Shown: in pieces, positions 36,001 through 48,000 of the stretch
Numbering within the stretch: the first letter of the stretch is position 1
Layout of the letters: every line of letters starts with the position of its first letter
From: Tenebrio molitor
Lineage: Eukaryota; Arthropoda; Insecta; Coleoptera; Tenebrionidae
Assembly (NCBI RefSeq): GCF_963966145.1
Contig: NC_091048.1
Coordinates: 22,382,001 to 22,446,000, forward strand
Direction of reading: 5' to 3'
Length of the DNA stretch: 64,000 bases
The notes under the pieces: generated by a model
What the model saw: the letters and a program-made list of their open reading frames with translations, nothing else
What the model was told of the DNA's origin: nothing
The model's database searches: none
Translations under genes and position numbers: made by a program

Positions 36001-39000
36001 CGGAACTCTAACAGGCACTTTCACTTCTTTTATAACTTCCTTTATAACTTCTTTCGGTACTTCCACAATCTGTTTCACTGGAACAGGAACTTGAACGATC
36101 TTTGCGGGGGGACACTTAGGTTGTTTTACACATTTACGTTGATCCAACAACAGTGACAAAAGATTCTGTTTGAATGCCTGTGCTTCCCACGGACTGTAAT
36201 TTGGTAAAGTCAATGATTCTATTTGATTTTCTAGTTCTTCACATCCATATACATTCACGTTGGGTAAATTGCATTTGATGCAATCCTTCTGTTGCAAAAG
36301 AGTGTTCAAAAGATCTTGTTTGAACTGCGTCACTTCTGATAAACTATATCCCGACATGGTCCAAGATGCAATCTGCCTTTGTACATCTTCACAGTTAGCG
36401 ATGGCTATTCTAGGCAAGCGACATTCCACTTTAACTGGAACACGAACAGGAACTCTAACTGGTACTTCCTTCGTAATAGTACGTGGAGGTAGCTGAATCG
36501 GAACAGGTTTTTCTTTTATGATGATTTTCGGTTTTTGAGTACATTTAGGTATTATCACTGGCACCTGTTTAATAATTACTCTTGGTGGTTGCGGTACCCG
36601 AACGGGTACTTCTTTCACTACAATTTTCGTAACAGGTACTTTCACTTCTTTTACAACTTCCTTTATTACTTCTTTCGGTACTTCCACAATCTGTTTCACA
36701 GGAACGGGAACTTGAACGGTCCTTGTGGGAGGACACTCAGGTTGTTTAACACATTTACGTTGATCCAACAACATTGACAAAAGATTCTGTTTGAATCCTT
36801 GTGCTTCCCACGGGGAGTAATTTGGTAAAGTCAATGACTCGATTTGATTTTCTAGTCCTTCACATCCATATACATTCACGTTTGGTAAATTGCATTTAGT
36901 GCAGTCTTTTTGTTGTAAAAGTACGTTCAAAAGATTTTGTTTGAACTGGGCTACTTCAGTAGAACTATAACTTGGTATATTCAAAGATTCGATCTGCCTT
37001 TGTATATTTTGACAACTAGCTACAGCGATTACAGGTAAGTGACATTCGACACGAACCGGAACCCTCACTGGTACTTCCTTTGTAATAGTACGTGGTGGTA
37101 ACTGAATCGGAACAGGTTTTTCTTTTATGATGTATTTCGGTCTCCCGGTACATTTAGATATTACCACCGGTACCTGTTTAATAATCACCCTCGGAGGTTG
37201 AGGTACCCGAACAGGTACTTCTTTCGTTACAACTTTCGTAACAGGTACTTTTACTTCTTTAATGACTTCCTTTATAACTTCTTTCGGTACTTCTACAATC
37301 TGTTTCACTGGATACGGTACTTTCACTGGAACCTGAACTATTTTCGTAGGACACTTGGGTTGCCTCACACAGTTTCGTTGATTTAGAAGAATTGTCAAAA
37401 GATTTTGTTTAAATACCATCGCATCTTCAATATTGTAGTTTGACAGATTCAACGAACCGATTTGATTTTCTAATTTCTCACAACCAAATCCATTCACATT
37501 TGGTAATCGACATTGAATACAGTCCCTCTGTTGTAGAAGTGACACCAAAAGACTTTGTTTAAATCGTGATACTTCGTTAGAATCATGGTCCTTCACAACT
37601 AGAGAGTAAATCTGTCTTTCCAAATTTTCGCAACTATTTATGCTTACAACCGGCAGATGACAATGAGCTTTGACGAAAACTCGAACCGGAACTTTCACCG
37701 GTACATTAACCCTGACTGGTATTTCCTTCGTGATAGTACGAGGCGGCATCTGAATCGGAACTGGTTTCTCCTTAACAATAATTCTAGGTTTTTGACTGCA
37801 TTTTGATATTACAATCGGCACCTGTTTAACTATCACTTTGGGCGGTTGTGGTACGGGGACGGGTACTTCTTTTACTATAACCTTCGGAGGTTGTGGTACC
37901 GGTACTCTAATTTCTTTAATGACTTCCTTTGGTACTTCTACTATTTGTTTCACAGGTACTTCTTTCACTACAATCTTCGGAGGTTGTGGTACCGGTATTT
38001 TAACTTCTTTAATAACTTCCTTTGGTACTTCTACTATGTGTCTTACAGGTACTTTGACAGGAACCCTTACATAAACTGGTCTGTCAACAGGAACCCTAAT
38101 TTGTTCAGGTTTACAATTATTTGGAATTCTTTGTTGGAGAACACAGTTTTGTTGGTCCAGAAGCACCGACAAGAGATTTTGTTTGAAATACTGAACTTCT
38201 GTTGAATTGTAACCAGGAAGAACCATGGATTGAATTTGGTTTTGTAATTCCACACAACCATTTATGTTTATTTTGGGTAAATAACATTTCGCTGGAGGTT
38301 CACCCGTTGGTATTCTTTCTATTAAACTATCTGGCCAAGCTTGCGCAGGTACCTTACCTTCTACTGGAATTCTCACAGGAACTGGAATTCTCACTGGTAC
38401 CTCTTTCACTATGGTTCGTGGTGGAAGTTGAATCGGTACTGGTCTGTCCTTGAAAATGATTTTAGTTTTGTTATCACACTTGGCAAGTACCACAGGTACT
38501 TCTTTAACTATAATTTTAGGTGGTTGCGGAATGTACACTGGTACCTCCCTCACGATAACTCTTGGAGGTTGTGGCACCGGCACACGTACAGGTACTCTAA
38601 CTTCCTTAATAACTTCCTTTGGTACCCCTTGTACACAAGGTGGTCGATCCGCCGGGACCCCTGTGAACTCTGGCAGCGATTTCGGAAGTTCATCGCGAAT
38701 AACACAATTCCTCTGTTGTAGAAGTATTGAAAGAATACTCTGTTTGAATGTTGCCACTTCTGACGAAGCAAATCCGGGCACAATTAATGAGTGTATTTGA
38801 TTTTGTAATTCTTCACAACTGCCCGCTTTGAGAATGGGTAAGTGACATCTAGCCTCAGCTTCTGCCTCACTGCTGCTTCCTGCTGGAATGTTTGGTAAGG
38901 GTGGCGGCACATAACCTGCCATCGGAACTGGGACTCTCACAGGTACTTCTTTTACGATTGTTCGAGGTGGTAATTGTACCGGTACTGGTTTTTCTTTGAT

Positions 39001-42000
39001 AATGATTTTCGGTTTGCCATTGCATTTCGCTATCACTACAGGTACCTGTTTAATTATCACTTTCGGTGGTTGAGGAACGGGAACAGGTACTTCTCTCACC
39101 AAAATTTTCGGAGGTTGCGGTACCGGTACTTTCACTTCTCTAACTGGACACTCTTTCGGTACGCAACATTCTCGCTGTCCTATAAGCAACGACAGAATAT
39201 TTTCTTTGAATTCTTGAGCTTCTGATGGTTGATAACCGGCCAAAACCAAGGAATCAACTTGGCTCTTCAGCTCTGCGCAACCACCAACACTTATCTTGGG
39301 TAAATGGCATTCCAATCGCGGTGAAGTTGCTTTGGGGAAAAATTCCCCTCGAGTTCTATTGACATTAGGTGGAGTAACAACTTGCTGAACACGCTTACCA
39401 CAGTTTCTTTGGTCCATAAGAACTGACAGAAGATTATGTTTGAACTTCCGAACATCCCATTGATTAAACCCTACTACGTTCAAGGCTTCCACTTGATTCT
39501 CGATTGTTTCACATCCACCGACATTCACGTCAGGTAAATGACACTGCGCACAATTTCTTTGTTGTAGAAGCATCGACAATAGATTCTGTTTGAACGTCTT
39601 CACCTCTCCTGATTCGTAGTCACTTAAAACCAAAGAATTAATCTGATCTTCCACATCCAAGCAACTGTTGACATTAATATTAGGCAAGCGACACGGAATC
39701 TTCACAGTAACTTTGTACGGTACCGGTATTTTAACAGGTACTTTCACCTGTACTTGTACCGGAACTTTCACAGGTACTTTAATGTAAACAGGTACTTCTT
39801 TGGTAATGGTTCGCGGAGGCAATTGCACTTGCACCGGTTTTTCTTTGTAGATGATCATTGGCTTAGGAATGGTCTTGTTTATTATCACCGGTACCTGTTT
39901 AATTATCACTCTTGGTGGTTGAGGAACTGGAACTGGTACCTGCTTTATCAAAATCTTGGGAGGCTGCAGTACACGCACCGGAACCGGCACGTTAACAGGA
40001 ACCTTAACTTCTTTAACAACGATTTTCGGTACTTCAACAATTTGCTTCTGTATCACTGGCACCTTCACAGGAACCTTCACTTCTACTGGTACCTTCACTT
40101 CAACCGGTACTCTAACCGGAACTTCCTTCGTGATAATCCTAGGAGGCAACTGAACTGGCACCGGTTTCTCTTTATAGATGATTCTAGTTTTACTTCCGGG
40201 AGAAATCCGAATGGGCACTTGCTTAATTACGACTTGAGGCTTTTGAGGTATATAAACCGGTACTTGTTTTGTCAACACTTTCGGAGGTGGTGGCGGTGGA
40301 CAACTAACCTTCGCTGTGCAACGCTTCTGTGCTGTAGTTATATCCAAAAGAGTTTGCTTGAAAGAAAGCACATCTGCTCGGCTGCACTGGTTGGATATGT
40401 CCAAAGATTCGATCATGCTAGGGATTATGCAACCCTCCAATTTGGACAAGTCTGGTAGATTGCATTTGCAATCCGTCGGCCGAGAAATCTCTTTAATGAT
40501 CACTTCAGGTTTCTGTGGAATATATATCGGAACCTTCTGAACAGTTGTCACAGGAACCTGGACAGTCTTCGTCAGTACCTTCGGATTACAATCTCTTTGC
40601 GTGTTTATCAACGACAGCAGATCTTCTTTGAATCCAGACACATCAGTCGAATTATAACCGACCAATTCTAGTGCCTTTACGGCTTGATTCGGCGCGCTAC
40701 AGTCGAAAATATTCAAGTTCGGTAAGCGGCACGGTTTTTCCACCGGAACGAAAACTTGCACAGGTACTTTAATTTTGACTGGTACCGGAATTTTAACTGG
40801 TACTTGTTGAACCATCACTTTACACTTAGCACCACCAGGAACTGGGATCTGTTTGGTTATGATTTTAGGAGGTTGTGGAACAACAACTGGTACTTGTTTA
40901 ATAACAATTCTCGGAGGTTGGGGAACTGGAACTTCTCTCACTATAATCTTAGGTGGTTGAAGTACCGGAACTCTGACGGGTACCTCCCGGATTTGTTGTA
41001 TGATTTTGGGGACTTCTACAGGAACTCGTATGACAACAGGCTTTTCGATTATTCTCGTGGTTTTACTGCTGCAACATTTTTGTTGCAATTGAAGCAATTC
41101 GAGTAAAGTGTTTTTGAAGAGGTTCGACTCCCATTCAGAGAATGACTTCAGATTCAACCGGTTTATTATTTCCAAAGGAGCAATGCAATTCTGGAATGAC
41201 GGCAATTTTGGAAGACCATCGCAAGTTTGGCTAACGCTCGCCTCGGCTGCCGCCCCAGCCTTTCCATTTAAGCTTACTGGACCCGGATACTGCACATTAT
41301 TTGAAACATGATAATTGTTATTATTAGCCTCAAGTTGACAATCTTGAAGTTTGGTAATCACCGCCAATAGAGAATGTTTGAAAGATTGAACAGTTGAAAC
41401 GTTGTAACCGTTAACTACGATATTTTCAACATATTGCGATGGTAGTACGCAGTCTGTTGGTACTTTCAACTCGGGCAATGGTAAATCTACACATTTATGT
41501 GCAAACGAATAAAGCGGTGGTTGGTCATGAACTACCATCGTTGCATTACCATACGCGTTCGCATCAGCACTCGGCGGGTTAGTACCAGTACGGAAACTGC
41601 ACTCTTCTACTTTGTTCAAAACATTCAAAAGTGATTGTTTGTAAACGAAGACTTCCGAGGGACTGTGGCCCTGGACGTCCACGTTTTCAACAAAGTCCAC
41701 CAGCGAAACGCAACTCTGTGGAGTTACAAACGACGGCAATTTCGGGCAATTTGAACTGTTCGCTTTGAGATTATTGATAATCAGATTCTGCTCTTGAACT
41801 ATATCTTTCAGCTGACCCACGTCCGGATGATCGCTTTCAGAGATTGCACAATCCTTTACGTTATTCAAGACGTTCAAAAGAGATTCTTTGTAGGAGTTAA
41901 CAGCAGAAGTACTGTAACCCTCGAGTGCCAAGTTGTCAACGATTTGTGACGGAGCAACGCATTCTCCCGACAGTTTAAAGTTGGGCAAGTGCGCGCATGC

Positions 42001-45000
42001 CGACATCGTCGACGCCATACAATTTCTTTGCCGGGTGATGAGAGACAAAAGAGTCTGTTTGAATTTGAACGTTTCGAAATAACCGTAATCGGGTAAGATA
42101 AGTTTGTCGATGGAACTATCCGGCGAGTCGCAATTGTACAACACCGACAAATCGGGTAGAGTACATTTTACTGACGCCCGAATGTCCATCGGTACCTTTT
42201 GTATGACGACTTTAGGAACTTCAATTCGCTCGATCTTTAGCCCCGGACACCGAGTACCGTTGAGTACCGGTACTTTAACTTCTTTGACCACGATTTTAGG
42301 TTGAATCACCGGTACCATCACCCTGACTATTTTCGGAGAACTTGGCGTCACAACTTGCACCTTTTTGATTTCCTGCTGCGAGTCCTGACAAATGCACGGT
42401 TGCTGTATGCAGATTGTTTTCTGCGATTTTTGATAACCGTATTCGTTCAAAAATACACTCATTTGTTTTTGCAGCTGCTGCACTTGTGCTTCTTTCATGT
42501 TCAGTAGATCTTTGACGCGCTTAATGTCTACGTTCAAACCGGCGCACTCGTTCGTTTTCAGACCGGTTTCTTTCAGCGTGGCGAAAGATTTACACTGGAC
42601 GGGGAGATTGCGCATCATCTGTAGCAGATTCTTGATCTCGACTTTTTGGTCGTTCGCGACGCGCTCCTTTTCTTGCAAACGCAAGATCGAATACTGGAGA
42701 GTTTTTTGTAAGTTGAAATTATCTAACTGGAGCGAGTTTTTGAGCGCCTTGTAGTCGCGATTATTCTGTCCCAAACGCTGGACCAATTCATTGACCACGT
42801 GCCCGTTTCCGTTGTTCAACGCGTTTTGCAAACGCGCCAACAAGTAATTGTTTTCTTTGCGCAACGTTTCGAATCTCGCCGAAAGCTGTGTATACGACTG
42901 TTTAAGCATGGTAAGTTGTACCTGCAGTTCTACAGGGTTCGAGGATAGGGATGCATGCAGTGTGTTGTGTGGTGTGTTGTGTGTGTCGTTTAAGCTTACT
43001 GAATTTTGATCCCTCTGGCCCTCAGCGCATTCAGAGCTGCCTTCCTGAACCTGCAGACACACAACTTGCACCTTCAACCCAAAATCGACCGAATCTCTTA
43101 CCTTCACCAAGTCCTCCTGTAAGCGCAACAACTCAGCTTTCTGGACGTCGAGTTGGTGATTTCGTTCGGCCAGTTGATTTCTGACCACCTCGACTTCTTT
43201 CTGGAGACCTAGTATTTTCTCCGTGGCCTCGGTACTGTTGTCCACTTTGATTTGATTCAACAACTCCATCACGTGCTGACAATTTTTAGTTTGCGCACTG
43301 GAAGTCGCCTCGAGCTGCAACTGTTGCAAACATTCTTGCTTCTGTTGTTCGGTGATTCTCAAACGGTCCATGACATTCATGGCAGTGTCGTGCTCGATTT
43401 GGAGATTATCGAAAAGCGACTCTCCAGTCTGCACCTTCTCACTCAATGAAGCGACCTGTTCTAGTAAACCTTTGCATTGAGTTTGCACCGTTTCGTGTTC
43501 GTTGACTGTTTGTTGGTACAGTAATTGCGCTGAAGTCAGGTCTTCTTGCAATTGAGTGATCAAATTTTGTGCTTGTTGCACTTCGGCAGTTAATTCACCT
43601 ATCTTTTGGTCTTTGCCCTCTAAGTCGGTGCTCGAGTTCTGGCAATCGCTCTTGAGAAGTTGCAACTCAGTCGAACGCTTCTCTAATTGCATATTTTTCT
43701 CGTTCAATTCGAACTCCAATTTTCTAATGTCTTCGCCATATTGCTGCTTCAATTCGCTTACGGCCTGCTGGTTTTGGGCCAATATGTGACTAGACTCCGC
43801 ATTAGCTTCGATAAGCGCTTCAGATTTCTCAGCCAAATTTTGCTTCAACTGTAGAACCTCTTCGGTGAGAGCGGCAAGTTTTTGCTGACTTGACTCCAAG
43901 TTTCGACTCATTTCTTCCGTGGCCGTCTTCATCTGTTCTTGATAATATCTTCCACTTTCGGAGCACTTGCTTTGGAGATTTCCCAAAGCCAATTCTTTTT
44001 CTTGAAGGGAATGTTCTAATTCGCTAATTCTCACTCTGTGCTCATCACGGATCTTGGCCATCTCTGCAATAGTACCGTCGCAACGTTGTTGGAGCAGTTC
44101 TTCCGACTGCGTCGTGATTCGCAACCTCGTTTCCAACTCTGACTTGGCTCGCTCAAAGTTGGCAACATCTTCTTCGTGGTGCAGTTCAATTTCGTGGCGC
44201 GCTCTTTCCGAGTTTTGCAATTTTTCTTCGTACTCTGCTTTCAATGACTCTAACAACGTCTCCTTTGCTTGAATTTCGCTTCTCAACTGTTCTAACTGAG
44301 CAGCGTTCTCGCATTTCGCCGTAAGGCTTTGAATCTCAGCTTCGAGACGTTGTTTGAGTTCCAGCAATCCGGTGATACGTTCGTTGGCAGCATTGAGTTG
44401 CCTCTGCACGTCTCCGTGACTCAGAGTCAACTCGTTCATCTTCTTGGTCAACATCGTGGAAGCTTCCGTGTGACTCGATTGTTGATGTTCGAAAGACTCC
44501 AGCTCCAAACGCAACTTCTCGATCACTCCGTTCTTGGAGCAGAGATCTTCTTCCAATTTGCTGATCACGATTTGGGACCTCGTGATCTCTTCGTTCTTCT
44601 GTTGGATTTCTGCTGACAATGCCATGAGCTGCGAATCTTGAGATGCGACTTGTCTAGCATGTCTGCTGTGAATTTCGTTCTTGCTTTCTTCGAAACTGCT
44701 CTTAGTTGCGGTCAATTCATCGTTCAATTTCTTAAGTTCATCACTATTTTCTGCGATTTTCTTATTGGCCTCTTCGATCTGCTTGTCTTTCTGACTGATC
44801 TGCACGTTAAGCTCCTTCTTGACATTCTCAACCTCTGAAATCTTGGATTTGAGGTTGTCACGAGTCTGGTCAAGTTCTTTGCGGAGACTTCCTTCGACTT
44901 CGTGCGAATTGTCTTTGTGCCGTTCCAAGTCCTCTACCTTGTGACCAAGTTCTTTCTTCACTGTGTCCAACTCGTCGCGCAATGACTTTATTTCTTTTTC

Positions 45001-48000
45001 TTTCTCTGCGACTTGCTCGTTTACAGTTTCCGCATCGATCGATTTTGCACTGAGCTGCATCTTAAGCTTGTCATTTTCTTTAACCAAATCTGCGTTAGTT
45101 CTTTCAAGTTTCTCCATCAACATCTTCTGGTTGTCCAGTTCAGCTTTAAGTTTTTCGATCTGCGCGTCTTTCTGCCCGCAATCTTCCGTCGACTTCTCTT
45201 TGGATTCTTCAGCCTCTCGCTTGACCACTTCATGTTCTGATGTTACTCTCGAGATTTCCTCTTTCAACTGATCGATAGTTTTAGCCTTTTCTGCGTTCTC
45301 CACGCTCGCACCTTCAATCTGTTGCTGCAAGGAGTCGGCGAACTTTGCCGACAAAGCTTTCTCTTCTTCGAGAGCTTGCCTCCTAACCCTTACTTCTTCC
45401 AATTCGCTTTGCAGGCTGTCAATTTCTTCCCGAGCTTTAATCAAGCTCTCCTCCGCTTCGAACAGTTTGTTAGAAGTCGCATCAAGAGCTTCAGATTTAT
45501 GCCGCTCTTCCGCCAAATTTGCTTGCAGTTCACCAATTCTCTTCAAATAATTCTCATTGGTTACCTAGTTGTACAAATAAAAATTAACGCATCACGCAAA
45601 AACAACTACAATAATTCGTAACTGATTTATACGAAACAAAAAACAATCAATTTGCATGCTTTGACTTACGCTTTGAGAAAGAATATTTTCCTATAACAGA
45701 CGGAGTGCTAAATTTTTAACTTTTTATGTAAATGTTCGCGAGTTTTTACCTCAAAATCACTTTTAGTGATGGCGGCTTCCTCGAATCTGAATTGCAAGTC
45801 TTCATTTTTGCGTTTCTCGTCTTCTAATTGACTTAATAGTTCTGCACGATCGACCTTCAACTCGGACAGGAGATCAGCATTTTCTAGGACTCTTATTTCA
45901 CATTCTGCTCGAAACTGCATTAAAATAAACAAAAAAAAGGCATAATATTTTCTGTTGACAAGTCACAAACAAGGCAGAAAATGTTTTCAATAACAATATC
46001 AAAACAGAAAATAAAATTAAAATCTATAATATGACGTAAAGCTGTAACGTTTTTCGATTAAACAATTATTGTTGCATTAAACAAAGATTAATTAAAAAGG
46101 AATGACAACAGAATTACGATTTTAATTACTAGCGAATGGGATTTCAATCGATTTGAGATTGAATAAGTGACGGCAGTGACTAGATTTAACGTCGGGGAAA
46201 CATGTGAAGAGTGATTTGAACCCACTTTTGTAAAATTAAAACCGATTGCATAAATAAATGATGTAGAAGTAAGGTTTCAAAAAAGCCATAAAATACGCCT
46301 ATATTTAAACTAATTACGACTGGATCGTTGAATGTGATTGACAGATTTATTATGAGCAACATTTTACCTATTAGAGGTAGGCGTCTCATTTTAAAATTGT
46401 AACTAATTGCTAATTTTCTGTTAAAATTTGAGAATACTATGTAGTACTCGGTAGCGTTAAATTTTATGTTGTGCTAATAGCAATGCTCAGTTCTCGATCA
46501 TTAACCACTAAAGGAATACAGGTAAGCAGTGGGCTGCACAACTGACTCTTTAATCGTCGCAAAATTTCTTCTTTAACTGTTTTCGATCAAGACACAGGCT
46601 GCAATAAATCAGAAAATATTGACAATTTTTTTTTTAAATCACACAATTAATCTTTTTTTTAATTAGTAAATGACATTTAAAATTCCGAAGAGTTTGGAAA
46701 ACGTTTTATTCTCATCGATTTTTACACACCGACAATTGTCAGAATTAATGGCAAAATAATTTGAACTAGTCCGTTTTCTCTTACCTTTTCAAATTCTTGC
46801 TTGAGCGTGAAGAACCTGTGCTCAGCCTCGTCCGCTTGACTGGCGGCCCTGGTGATTTCAGCCCTTTCTAGATCCCTTTCCTTGAGGAGTTGCTCTATGT
46901 GTTGTTGTTTTTCCCGTAGCACATCCTGTCCCAACAAAAGCATGCATACTCTAAACACCAATTCGCCAGAAGTCCTCATTTCACAGTAAAACCGTTGGTC
47001 AAGTTTGAGACATTACAGCGTTACACAAAGAATTATACGCGCTTATTGTGACAAAAATAAAAGCGGCTGACAGTCCCAACCAACAATCACGATGAAGTAC
47101 ACCTGTTGTTAACAAGTGTCAGATTGAGACTGAATCGTATTATTAGGGTGAGTTATTGTAACATTTTCTATCTAGATGTAGGTGTCTTGTTATCAAAGTT
47201 TTTGAATTTGAAATTGATTTCGATGTGTAGGTTTCCGCATGGACGGAAATAAGGAAACGGTCAGGTGGGCATGCGCTAATTCTTTTAACTCGGATCTTAT
47301 TACACCTTTTCGGTGATTTACTCACGATCTTCGGGTGGTTCTCTACAAAGTTGTGCGATCTTGTTAATTAAACACGGCAGCGGCGGGGTCATAAATCGTT
47401 AAATTGACTTATGGAGTCGTAGCAGGTAAATTTTCAATTTGCCGCAAATTTCAACCGTCATTTCTTTTTTTATCATGCATGGCGAATATATTGAACAAAA
47501 TTTGCAAAAAAACTAAATCTCTTGTAACAATCAGCTTGTTCTAATTAATCTTATCTCGACACATGTTTCAATCAGGCCAATTCTTTTACACAATCGGTAA
47601 ACTTTGAAATTAATAAGACCCAAACCGACAATTATTTTTCGAATTCGCAGAAACTAAAATTGATCCTACACAGTCATCGGACAACTGCCTAGAGTTTCTA
47701 GTGCTCCTGACCAAACACCACAATATCTACCCTAACCCCCAAGGTCGTTAAAAATCTACATTTTTGGTAAAGATTATCGTCATCAATCGGACCCATCACT
47801 CACCCAGTGTTCGACATAAACTTCGACGTTATCATTATTTCAAAGAAAAATATTCGGAAACTCGAAAATTTTGTTTTATCAATGTAAAACGGGTTTCGAA
47901 TAAATGTCGGCACGTGGGCAACTTAAATGGTTCAAGACATTTACAAATCATTTCAAATTCTTGCTAATATTCACCGATAATAATTTCATTCTTCCGATTG

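Noticed and set aside
31051..42165. The repeat array as a CRISPR or satellite DNA
   Set aside because: Spacing and sequence vary at codon-compatible positions and the frame stays open throughout, so it is a protein repeat rather than a DNA array.
30361..45546. A single 5,061-residue protein starting at 45,546
   Set aside because: The start is a TTG inside an exon, and the frame reads through two likely mini-introns and past the donor at 30,365. The true product begins far upstream with CAP-Gly exons.
30575..45621. Dozens of plus-strand open frames opposite the CLIP-190 exons, such as 39,754-40,458 rich in Arg/Asn/Tyr
   Set aside because: They are antisense shadows of the repetitive giant exon and coiled-coil exon. 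Their odd composition follows from the repeat codons on the other strand.
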